DNA from: Desulfotignum sp.
GTDB lineage: Bacteria > Desulfobacterota > Desulfobacteria > Desulfobacterales > Desulfobacteraceae
DNA: 53,171 nt
NCBI GenBank assembly: GCA_021737695.1
Contig: JAIPDL010000018.1
Coordinates: 1 to 53,171 of the forward strand
Reading direction: 5' to 3'
The notes beneath the pieces were generated by a model. That model was not told where the DNA came from. It worked only from the letters and a program-made list of their open reading frames with translations, and made no database searches. A program made the position numbers and the translations under genes. Shown one piece after another: positions 1 through 7,312 of the stretch. The stretch's first letter is position 1. Every line of letters begins with the position of its first letter.

Positions 1-9
1 TCTTCAACT

Positions 10-354
10 TCACATACTGACCGGGTACTGCCAGGCTTCAGAAAATTGATACAAATGGACAATTTGCCGGATAAAATCCAACTGGCTTTGGAGAAATGTG
101 CATGATTCAACAAAATCCAACTGAATTTTGTGGCCATAGGAAAACAGGGATAACATGAACCGGGGAAAATTGCGGTTGTTATCTTCAGCCATTTTTTCAT
201 TGCCCCTGCCCACCAGTTTTGCAAGGTCCGGTCTGTCCATGAGCAGCCGTGTGCCTTTGGCGGCGATCTGTTCCCATTTAACTTCAAATTCCCGGATGGC
301 TGTTTCTGCCGGCGGCTCAAGTTTTTGTGCTTGGGTCAAAAGCGCGTCTTTCAT
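10..354 (-). CDS. hypothetical protein, 114 aa
   Basis: I do not recognise this protein. It is a complete 114-residue frame with a good Shine-Dalgarno sequence (AGAGGAG about 6 bases before the ATG) and a TGA stop at 10-12. It is soluble-looking: a Glu/Lys-rich first half, then a more hydrophobic helical second half rich in Phe, Leu and Gln, with no signal peptide and no membrane span. There is a single Cys and no obvious metal or nucleotide motif. It is transcribed away from the crotonase-family gene that starts 240 bases to the right; no gene is seen in that gap. That it is a real gene rests on its ribosome binding site and ordinary codon use. Its function is unknown. Confidence 0.6.
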   Translation of the reverse strand: MKDALLTQAQKLEPPAETAIREFEVKWEQIAAKGTRLLMDRPDLAKLVGRGNEKMAEDNNRNFPRFMLSLFSYGHKIQLDFVESCTFLQSQLDFIRQIVHLYQFSEAWQYPVSM

Positions 355-595
355 GGTTTTTCTCCTCTGGGATGCGATGGGTTACAGACAATTTTTTCTT
401 GAATATCTCCATATACCGCCTTTTTGCCGCAGATGCAATGCGAAACCAGAACAAAGCCATCCTCAAAATTCAGCAACCCATGTCGGATGGCTCGTTGTAT
501 TGACATCCCATTGTGTTCAGCCCATGAAAATGGTATGTATCCGGCGGTTGCAATAAAAATCGGACCGGTCTGTATTTTCAAGGAGACAGAAAACA

Positions 596-1417
596 ATGCA
601 CAAAGATTCCCTGACAGCAGAACACAGAACACAAGACAACAAACTGACAGTGGACACCCGGGGCCATGTGCTGTGCATGGGACTGAACCGAGTTGAAAAA
701 CGCAATGCGTTTGACCTGGATCTGTACCGGGAACTGAGCCGTGCCTATGGCGAGCTGCACCGCAATCCAAATCTGAGATGCGGGGTGGTGTATGCCAAAG
801 GGGATCATTTCACCGCCGGCCTGGATCTGCCGAAATGGGCACCCTGTTTTTCCAAAGGCCAGTTTCCTGAACTTCCTGAAGACGGGATGGACCCTTTGGG
901 CCTGGACCCGGTCAGACAGGTTGGCAAACCCGTGGTCATGGCGGTTCAGGGAATCTGTCTGACCATCGGTCTGGAGCTGCTGCTGGCCTGTGATATCCGG
1001 GTGGCGGCAGACACGGCCCGGTTCGGGCAGATCGAGATCAAGCGGGGCATCTACCCAGTGGGGGGTGCCACGGTCCGTCTTTTCCAGGAAGTGGGCTGGG
1101 GAAACGCCATGCGATATCTGTTGACGGGTGATGAAATCACAGCCAAAGAAGCGTTTCGCTTAGGTCTTGTCCAGGAGGTGACATCTTCGGATGCCTGCCT
1201 GGACACTGCCATTGAAATTGCTCAGAATATTTCAAAGCAGGCCCCCTTAGGGGTTGCCGCTTCCCTGAAATCCAGCCGCCTGGCCCGGTCACACGGAGAC
1301 CAGGCAGCCATTGACCGCCTGCTGCCGGACCTGATGCCGTTAATGAAATCCCGGGATGTTCAGGAGGGTCTGGCCTCTTTTATGGAACGACGTGAGGCAA
1401 GGTTCAAAGGCGTCTGA
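596..1417 (+). CDS. crotonase / enoyl-CoA hydratase family protein
   Basis: 273-residue enzyme of the enoyl-CoA hydratase/isomerase superfamily, probably acting on an acyl-CoA thioester in the cytoplasm. The first oxyanion-hole strand is around residues 73-78 (TAGLDL) and the second around 120-127 (ICLTIGLE). The two glutamates that do acid/base chemistry in rat crotonase (E144 and E164) have counterparts at E127 and E147, with the same 20-residue spacing (GLELLLACDI, then FGQIEI), so hydratase or isomerase activity is plausible. The usual GGG before the first Glu is TIG here. Length fits the family (255-275). An AGGAG sits at 581-585, ahead of the ATG. The neighbours are not fatty-acid genes, so the substrate cannot be inferred. 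Confidence 0.88.
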   Translation: MHKDSLTAEHRTQDNKLTVDTRGHVLCMGLNRVEKRNAFDLDLYRELSRAYGELHRNPNLRCGVVYAKGDHFTAGLDLPKWAPCFSKGQFPELPEDGMDPLGLDPVRQVGKPVVMAVQGICLTIGLELLLACDIRVAADTARFGQIEIKRGIYPVGGATVRLFQEVGWGNAMRYLLTGDEITAKEAFRLGLVQEVTSSDACLDTAIEIAQNISKQAPLGVAASLKSSRLARSHGDQAAIDRLLPDLMPLMKSRDVQEGLASFMERREARFKGV

Positions 1418-1456
1418 CAGAACCGGAAACACCCAAAATCAAATCACGGCCCCCCC

Positions 1457-2011
1457 TTACAGGATGGCATCGTTTTGATTTTTCCGCAGCGCCACGGGCT
1501 TGCCGATAATCTCGGCCCAGACCACGGCCTGCCGCAGGCTGGGCCGACGGCCATAGGGATGTTGCAGGGCAGGCGGCGGCACTTCTTTCGGAGAACGCGG
1601 GGTCTTGATTTTTTGATCGTGAACCTGATTTTCAAGTGCCATTTCCTGAATCGGATCTTTGGTTCGATCCCGGGTGGAAGCCCGCGCTTTTTCCGTTTCC
1701 GATGCCGGTGTCATCTGACGTTCTTCCTGCATCATCTCATCTTCAGCAAGTTCATCCCAGAAAGTGGGGTCTGATGATTCCGTTTCCGGTTGGTGTTGCT
1801 GTCGTTGCTGTCGGGCCTGTTTTTCCAGTTCCTGCAACGATTCCTGTATCTGGTCTTTGATTTTGTGAAAAAAAGAAAACACGGATGGCTTGGCCGTTTG
1901 TTTTTTCTTTGTCAACTTTTTTTTCTGTCTGGCCTTCAGTCCCCTGACCAGGGTGGTGATAATCAGAAAGAAAAACACCAGAACCAGATTAATAAGGGTT
2001 TCCTGATCCAT
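1457..2011 (-). CDS. membrane-anchored hypothetical protein with C-terminal WAEIIGKPVALR motif
   Basis: Small protein of unknown function. Residues about 6-22 form one hydrophobic membrane segment, followed directly by a very Lys-rich stretch (positive-inside, so the bulk is cytoplasmic). After this come a Gln/Glu-rich likely coiled coil and a low-complexity acidic linker, and the protein ends in a compact segment containing SLRQAVVWAEIIGKPVALR. That ending resembles short C-terminal motifs I have seen in uncharacterised deltaproteobacterial proteins (weak recollection). The ATG at 2011 is chosen because AAGGAG lies 6 bases upstream; a GTG at 2017 overlaps the Shine-Dalgarno. It lies downstream of floA on the same strand, with a stem-loop between them, and may be cotranscribed with it. 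Confidence 0.75.
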   Translation of the reverse strand: MDQETLINLVLVFFFLIITTLVRGLKARQKKKLTKKKQTAKPSVFSFFHKIKDQIQESLQELEKQARQQRQQHQPETESSDPTFWDELAEDEMMQEERQMTPASETEKARASTRDRTKDPIQEMALENQVHDQKIKTPRSPKEVPPPALQHPYGRRPSLRQAVVWAEIIGKPVALRKNQNDAIL

Positions 2012-2037
2012 AAACACTCCTTAGGTAAGGCGGCGGA

Positions 2038-2071
2038 CTTTTCATACAGATAATTTTGTCTGTGTGAAAAG
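2038..2071. other. stem-loop between floA and the downstream membrane gene
   Basis: Arms 2038-2050 and 2059-2071 pair over 13 positions with one mismatch around an 8-base loop (arm CTTTTCATACAGA). It lies after the floA stop on the minus strand. No T-tract follows in the direction of transcription, so it may be a weak or Rho-assisted terminator or an RNA-stability element rather than a classical terminator. Confidence 0.5.
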
Positions 2072-2094
2072 CCCACCTTTTCTCACCTCAACGG

Positions 2095-3084
2095 TTACGT
2101 GGTTTGATCATCCTGGCCGGTAGCGGTTTCTCCCTTGGAGATCTGGTCCCGCATCTTTGTATCCGCGGCCACATTTTTCATTTTGTAATAATCCATGATG
2201 CCTAAATTGCCGCTTCTGAAGGCTTCTGCCATGGCCAGGGGCACCTGGGCTTCCGCCTCCACCACCTTGGCCTGCATCTCCTGGACCCGCGCCCGCATCT
2301 CCTGTTCCGTGGCAAATGCCATGGCCCGTTTTTCCTCTGCCTTGGCCTGGGCGATTTTCTTGTCTGCCTCGGCCCGGTCGGTTTCCAGTTCTGCGCCGAT
2401 GTTTTTGCCCACATCCACATCCGCAATATCAATGGACAGAATTTCATAGGCAGTACCGGCATCCAGGCCTTTTTTGAGAACCGTCTTGGAAATCATGTCC
2501 GGATTTTCCAGCACTTTTTTGTGGGTCTCGGCAGACCCGATGGTGGTGACAATACCTTCTCCCACCCGTGCCAGGATGGTTTCAGCCCCGGCCCCGCCCA
2601 CCAGGCGGTCAATATTGGCCCGGACCGTGACCCGTGAAATCGCTTTCAGCTGGATGCCGTCCTTGGCCATGGCAGCAACCAGGGGGGTTTCAATGACCTT
2701 GGGATTCACCGACATCTGCACCGCTTCCAGCACATCTCTGCCGGCCAGGTCAATGGCGGCGGCCCGGTTGAATGTCAGATCGATATTGGCCTTGTCTGCG
2801 GCAATCAGGGCCTGGACCACCCGGGACACATTCCCGCCGGCCAGAAAATGGGATTCCAGGCTGTCCGTGGGAATTTCCATGCCGGCTTTCACTGCCATGA
2901 TCTTGGACTCCACAATCAATTTGGGGGGTACTTTTCGAAACCGCATGAAAATAATATTGATCAGCCCGACCTTTGCCCCGGATACCAATGCCTGCAGCCA
3001 CAGGGCAATATAGGCAAAAATAAAATAAAACAGGGCCACGCCGATAACACCGGCAATAATTAACAGGATATACATAAACTCCAT
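2095..3084 (-). CDS. floA: flotillin-like protein FloA
   Basis: 329-residue flotillin-like scaffold of bacterial membrane microdomains (the former UPF0365/YqfA family; Bacillus FloA is about 330 residues). A strongly hydrophobic N-terminal segment (about residues 4-30) forms the membrane hairpin. The SPFH-like core follows (for example [18 protein letters not shown]), then an Ala/Glu/Lys-rich coiled-coil region (about 225-290, with repeats such as [16 protein letters not shown]) used for oligomerisation. It is the third gene of a leftward cluster with two NfeD-type genes, the conserved partner arrangement of flotillins. The gap to the short nfeD gene is only 12 bases. Family assignment is secure; the physiological role in this organism is inferred. 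Confidence 0.95.
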   Translation of the reverse strand: MEFMYILLIIAGVIGVALFYFIFAYIALWLQALVSGAKVGLINIIFMRFRKVPPKLIVESKIMAVKAGMEIPTDSLESHFLAGGNVSRVVQALIAADKANIDLTFNRAAAIDLAGRDVLEAVQMSVNPKVIETPLVAAMAKDGIQLKAISRVTVRANIDRLVGGAGAETILARVGEGIVTTIGSAETHKKVLENPDMISKTVLKKGLDAGTAYEILSIDIADVDVGKNIGAELETDRAEADKKIAQAKAEEKRAMAFATEQEMRARVQEMQAKVVEAEAQVPLAMAEAFRSGNLGIMDYYKMKNVAADTKMRDQISKGETATGQDDQTT

Positions 3085-3096
3085 GTTTGCTTCTCC

Positions 3097-3573
3097 TTAT
3101 TCGTTTTTGTCAACCACGATTCTGTTTCCAGACACCAGGGTCACCACAACGGATGTACCGGCATCCACATATTCTCCATCGGTTACCGCATCCAGGCGCT
3201 TACCCTCTATCATGACCGTGCCTGAAGGCCGTAAATCCGTTATTGCTTCGCCCTTTTTTCCCTTCCAGGTTACCAGATCCGGGGCCTGGGAAGAGACCCC
3301 CTCCTTACTGGACAATTTTTTATGCAAAGACAGGGAAGAGGCTCCCAGGGCCTTGAACCCCAGAACCATCATCACCGGTATCATTAAAATATCCACACCC
3401 AGAAACATCATGCCCGCGGTAAAGGAAATGGTGGTAAACACAAGATATAGGGAATAAAACAAAATTCCAGCCGCTGTTACGGCCAATATCCCCAGGGAAG
3501 GGACAAAGATCTCCACCACAATGACCATCAGCCCGAGCACCTGCAATAATACGGGAAATAGATAGGATGTCAT
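3097..3573 (-). CDS. NfeD-family membrane protein, short form
   Basis: 158-residue NfeD protein without a protease domain. Three or four hydrophobic segments fill residues about 5-80, followed by a C-terminal OB-fold NfeD domain (about 95-155) with the typical LRPSGTVMIEGKRLDAVTDGEYVDAG pattern, split here by only conservative changes. The ATG overlaps the stop of the upstream long nfeD gene by 4 bases (ATGA), so translation is probably coupled; the separate Shine-Dalgarno is weak. Short NfeD proteins are thought to bind or modulate the adjacent flotillin in the membrane. The duplicate OB domain here and in the long neighbour suggests a paired or stoichiometric role. Confidence 0.9.
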   Translation of the reverse strand: MTSYLFPVLLQVLGLMVIVVEIFVPSLGILAVTAAGILFYSLYLVFTTISFTAGMMFLGVDILMIPVMMVLGFKALGASSLSLHKKLSSKEGVSSQAPDLVTWKGKKGEAITDLRPSGTVMIEGKRLDAVTDGEYVDAGTSVVVTLVSGNRIVVDKNE

Positions 3574-5096
3574 GATTCAGCCTTTCTGGATGAAGGGGTA
3601 TTTGTGTCTGCCGCTTTCACCACCACGTGGTTCTGTTCCAGCGCATCCACGGTCACAGGGGTGCCTGGATCCAGAAATTCACCCCGGGTGATGGCATCAA
3701 TTTTCCGGGGTCCGATCCTGATTTTTCCCGAAGGCCGCAATGCAGTGACAGCCATGCCTGACTGCCCCACAGCCACGAACCCGGCCTCATCCGATCCCAC
3801 CAGGGCGTCACCAAGGGTGGCTTCCAGATACGGGCCTTTTATCAGCTTAGACACCCCGGGCAGTACAAACCGAAGCATGACCAAAGAAAATACCAGGGCC
3901 CCGGCTAAAGTACCCACAACCATGGCCAGATTCCGGATCATAAGTCGGCCTTCCCAGGGCATTTTGGGGTCCGGCACCACAAATCCCTGAAAGGCGAGAA
4001 CCAGGCCGGCTCCCAGCACCAGAATTCCGGCGATGCCTGCCACGCCGAACCCCGGCAGCACCAGGATTTCCATGGCCATGAGCAGGGTGCCGATGAGCAG
4101 CAGCAGCAGTTCCGTGTAATTGGCCAGCCCCACCAGGTACTGGTTCAAAAATACCAGGCCTAAACAGACAATACCGATGACTCCGAATATCCCGAATCCC
4201 GGCGCCTTAATTTCTGTATACAGGGCACCGATCCCCACCAGCATGAGGATGGGCAGCAGCGGCTGGAGAACCCGCACCAGGCTTTCAGACCAGGACTCTG
4301 TCATGTATTTCAGGGTATAATTTTCATACCCCAGATATGCCAGTGCCCGGTCCAGGTCAGTGACACTGGCCCTGGAAAATCCCAGGTTCCGGGCTTCCAC
4401 ATCATCCATGGTCAAAAGTTCTCCCTCGGCCACCACCGTGGTTTTTTTTGTGATGCGCTCTTTTTCTTCTTCGGTCAGGTCATTGAACCTGATTTTATCC
4501 ATATAAACAGTTTTGCCATCCAGGGTGACTTCATAGACCTCCATACTTTTGGTAACCATGGATTCCGCCAGCACCTCGGGATAGTTATTTTTCTTGGCCA
4601 GGGTCCGGAACTGTGCCCGGAGCACGGTCTGGGTTTTTTCCCCCATCTCTTTCTGGCCTTCACTGGTCTGGATGATGGGGGCACAGTCCCCGATCAGGGT
4701 GTTTTCCTTCATGACCAGGACATTGCCGGCCAGGGCAATGAGAGCCCCGGCTGATATGGCCCGTTTTTCCACAAAAGAGATGGACTGTCCCATGGGAACG
4801 GACAAAAGGGTTTCCACGATTTCCAGGGCCGCGTCCACCCGGCCCCCGAAAGAATCCAGCCGGAACACCATCAGGGCCTCGGGATCGGCAGAAAGAATCT
4901 CATCCACGCTTCTTTTGATAAACGCTGCCATCCCCGGTTCCACCGTACCGGTCACTGGAATGACATGAATGGTTTTATCAGCGGCGGCTGCCGGAGCCGG
5001 GTTCAAAAAAAAGGAGAGGGTTGCCACAAGCAGAATCAGAAGCAGATCAATCCTTTTTCGGCCGGTATTAAAACGAGGGCACACATATTTTCCCAT
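3570..5096 (-). CDS. NfeD-family membrane-bound ClpP-class serine protease
   Basis: Long NfeD protein (about 508 residues). A signal or anchor segment comes first (LLLILLVATLSFFL, ending in an APAAAA cleavage-like site). A ClpP-class serine protease domain follows, with DSFGGRVDAA and the nucleophile region AISAGALIALAG. A block of 5-6 membrane helices and a C-terminal OB-fold (LRPSGKIRIGPRKIDAI) complete it. The family uses a Ser-Lys dyad, as in archaeal 1510-N; the Ser is visible, the Lys only tentatively. I chose the ATG at 5096, with AGAGGA about 10 bases upstream, over the TTG at 5159. That start places the signal peptide correctly. It heads the nfeD-nfeD-floA cluster and probably cleaves hydrophobic segments of membrane proteins. 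Confidence 0.92.
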   Translation of the reverse strand: MGKYVCPRFNTGRKRIDLLLILLVATLSFFLNPAPAAAADKTIHVIPVTGTVEPGMAAFIKRSVDEILSADPEALMVFRLDSFGGRVDAALEIVETLLSVPMGQSISFVEKRAISAGALIALAGNVLVMKENTLIGDCAPIIQTSEGQKEMGEKTQTVLRAQFRTLAKKNNYPEVLAESMVTKSMEVYEVTLDGKTVYMDKIRFNDLTEEEKERITKKTTVVAEGELLTMDDVEARNLGFSRASVTDLDRALAYLGYENYTLKYMTESWSESLVRVLQPLLPILMLVGIGALYTEIKAPGFGIFGVIGIVCLGLVFLNQYLVGLANYTELLLLLIGTLLMAMEILVLPGFGVAGIAGILVLGAGLVLAFQGFVVPDPKMPWEGRLMIRNLAMVVGTLAGALVFSLVMLRFVLPGVSKLIKGPYLEATLGDALVGSDEAGFVAVGQSGMAVTALRPSGKIRIGPRKIDAITRGEFLDPGTPVTVDALEQNHVVVKAADTNTPSSRKAES

Positions 5097-5272
5097 GAAT
5101 CGTTGTCCTCTGTGATATTGTCTCCGGTTTTGACGGATCAGTAAATCTGTGATTGCCAAATCCGTGTTTTTTTTTTATAAATCAAGCTTGCCCGAGAGAT
5201 CAGTCCTTTGGTTAATTGTAATTATAAAATTTTATCACATTCTTTGTCATAAAAATATAAGGAAACCACCCT

Positions 5273-5647
5273 ATGGCTTCAACCGATGATAAAAAAATGA
5301 ATTTTATCCTTTCTGAAGTGCACAAAACCCGGAAAGAGCGGGAGAAAACCTACCGGGAGAAAGCCCTTAAACTGTTTCCCTGGATCTGCGGCCATTGCGG
5401 ACGTGAGTTTGAAGGCAAACGCCTGCGGGAATTAACGGTCCACCACAAGGACCACAACCATGACAACAATCCGCCGGACGGCAGCAACTGGGAGTTGCTG
5501 TGTATTTACTGCCATGATAATGTGCACTCCCGGGATCAGGTGGCAGATGCCTATTCAGACGGGCCTGCTGACAGTTCTTCGGAAAAAGGGGGAACCGCCA
5601 ATCCTTTTGCCGGACTGGGAGATTTACTGAAAGACAAACCGGATTGA
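5273..5647 (+). CDS. yajD: YajD-type HNH nuclease family protein
   Basis: 124-residue small HNH-fold protein matching the YajD family (E. coli YajD is about 115 residues). The N-terminal third is a charged helix; residues about 40-43 (CGHC) and later CIYC supply four zinc-binding cysteines around the HNH core VHHKDHNHDNNPPDGSNWELL, with the HH and the Asn/His residues in place. The tail after residue 95 is polar and probably disordered. AAGGAAACC precedes the ATG. It lies 64 bases before the glutamate-synthase-like gene but need not be functionally linked to it. Nuclease activity is inferred from the fold; the biological role of the family is not established. Confidence 0.92.
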   Translation: MASTDDKKMNFILSEVHKTRKEREKTYREKALKLFPWICGHCGREFEGKRLRELTVHHKDHNHDNNPPDGSNWELLCIYCHDNVHSRDQVADAYSDGPADSSSEKGGTANPFAGLGDLLKDKPD

Positions 5648-5711
5648 AACATCTGGTTTACAATACTGTCGAAAAACAAAATACAACCCATGCATTGAAT
5701 CAGGAGGGAAC

Positions 5712-7295
5712 ATGAATCTACAACGACCCAATGCCAATGATGCGTTACAGACCAAAAACCGGTCCCGGAACGTGGCACCCCAATCAGGGATTTGCAGCCG
5801 GTGCATCGACGGATGCAAAGGCAACTGCGATCTTTTTCACGCCACGTTCAGAGGGCGGGAACTGCTTTACCCAGAACCCTTCGGCAGCATCACCGCCGGT
5901 GCGGACAAAGACTATCCCGTGGATTACTCCCACCTGAACATCATGGGATATGCCTTTGGCGCCAAAGGCATGGATCCGGATCCGGACAAGGCCACGTTTC
6001 CGGCCGTGAACACGGAAACCCAATACGGGGTGACCGACAAGGTGAAAATGAAAGTACCCATCTTCACCGGGGCTTTAGGCAGCACGGAGATTGCCCAGAA
6101 AAACTGGGAACATTTTGCCATTGGTGCCGCCATCAGCGGGATCACCCTGGTGTGCGGAGAAAATGTCTGCGGCATCGATCCCCAGCTGGAACTGAACAAA
6201 CACGGCAAAGTGACCCAGTCTCCGGAAATGGACCGGCGCATCCGGGAATACCGGCGATATCATGACGGATACGGCGATATCCTGGTCCAGCTGAACGTGG
6301 AAGACACCCGCAATGGCGTCGCAGAATATGTCATTGAAAACTTAGGCGTGGAAACCATTGAGCTCAAATGGGGGCAGGGAGCCAAATGCATCGGCGGCGA
6401 GATCAAGGTCAACTCGTTGAAACGGGCCCTTGAACTCAAAAAACGGGGATATATCGTCACCCCGGATCCGGAAGTGCCGGCCTATCAGGCGGCGTTCAAG
6501 GCGGGCCCCCTCAAACAGTTCGAGCGCCACTCCCGTCTGGGATTCATTGATCAGGACGGTTTTATGAAAGAAGTGGACCGGTTAAGAGCGCTGGGAGCCA
6601 AACGGATCACTCTTAAAACCGGGGCCTATCCCATGCGTGAACTGGCCATGGCCATCAGGTGGTCATCGGATGCCAAGATCGATCTGCTCACCATTGACGG
6701 GGCCCCGGGCGGCACGGGCATGAGTCCGTGGCGGATGATGAGCGAATGGGGGATTCCTTCCATTTATCTTCACGCCATGGCCCATGAATTGTGTGAACGC
6801 CTGGAAAAAAGAGGCCTGCCCGTGCCGGATATCGCCTTTGCCGGCGGATTTTCCTCCGAAGACCATGTGTTCAAGGCCCTGGCTTTAGGAGCACCCTATT
6901 GCAAGGCCGTCTGCATGGGCCGGGCATTGATGATCCCGGGCATGGTGGGAAAAAACGCGGAACGCTGGCTGAGAAACGAAGACGGGGGGCTTCCCTCCAC
7001 CGTGTCCAGATACGGCACCACCAGAGATGAAATATTCATGAATTATGAAGTGCTCAGGGAAACATACGGCAAGGAGATCGACACCATGCCTTTAGGGGCC
7101 GTGGGTATCTACAGTGCCGTGGACAAGATCAAAGTGGGACTTCAGCAGATCATGGCCGGCACCCGGAACTGGGCCGTGCCCCATATCAGCCGGCAGGATA
7201 TTTTCGCTCTGACCGAAGAATGTGCCAAAATCACCCGGATCCCTTATGTCATGGATGCCTATCGGGAAGAAGCCCTGCAGATCATTGACGCGTGA
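5712..7295 (+). CDS. FMN-binding glutamate synthase-like (GltB domain) protein
   Basis: 527-residue protein built around the FMN-binding (alpha/beta)8 barrel of the glutamate synthase large subunit. The late barrel strands carry LLTIDGAPGGTGMSP, the counterpart of the GG-TGASP signature, and IAFAGGFSSEDHVFKALALG. It lacks the glutaminase domain. It also lacks the CxxxxxCxxxxC [3Fe-4S] segment that follows this region in true GltB; here the sequence runs CKAVCMGRALMIPGMVG. Instead it carries an N-terminal cysteine cluster, C28-x2-C31-x3-C35-x3-C39, which could hold an iron-sulfur cluster. AGGAGG lies just before the ATG. The glutamate dehydrogenase homologue starts 17 bases downstream, so the two are probably cotranscribed. 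The reaction is uncertain: an ammonia- or electron-transfer oxidoreductase is likely, glutamate synthase itself unproven. Confidence 0.85.
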   Translation: MNLQRPNANDALQTKNRSRNVAPQSGICSRCIDGCKGNCDLFHATFRGRELLYPEPFGSITAGADKDYPVDYSHLNIMGYAFGAKGMDPDPDKATFPAVNTETQYGVTDKVKMKVPIFTGALGSTEIAQKNWEHFAIGAAISGITLVCGENVCGIDPQLELNKHGKVTQSPEMDRRIREYRRYHDGYGDILVQLNVEDTRNGVAEYVIENLGVETIELKWGQGAKCIGGEIKVNSLKRALELKKRGYIVTPDPEVPAYQAAFKAGPLKQFERHSRLGFIDQDGFMKEVDRLRALGAKRITLKTGAYPMRELAMAIRWSSDAKIDLLTIDGAPGGTGMSPWRMMSEWGIPSIYLHAMAHELCERLEKRGLPVPDIAFAGGFSSEDHVFKALALGAPYCKAVCMGRALMIPGMVGKNAERWLRNEDGGLPSTVSRYGTTRDEIFMNYEVLRETYGKEIDTMPLGAVGIYSAVDKIKVGLQQIMAGTRNWAVPHISRQDIFALTEECAKITRIPYVMDAYREEALQIIDA

Positions 7296-7312
7296 AAAAA
7301 CAGGAGGAACAG

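Noticed and set aside
351..770. 139-residue open frame on the minus strand across the crotonase start
   Set aside because: It overlaps the well supported crotonase gene and the first small gene, lacks a ribosome binding site, and has a Cys/His-rich random composition.
596..1417. Loss of a catalytic glutamate in the crotonase-family protein
   Set aside because: On first reading the second Glu seemed replaced, but counting from the GLEL motif shows Glu at both positions with the correct 20-residue spacing (E127 and E147).
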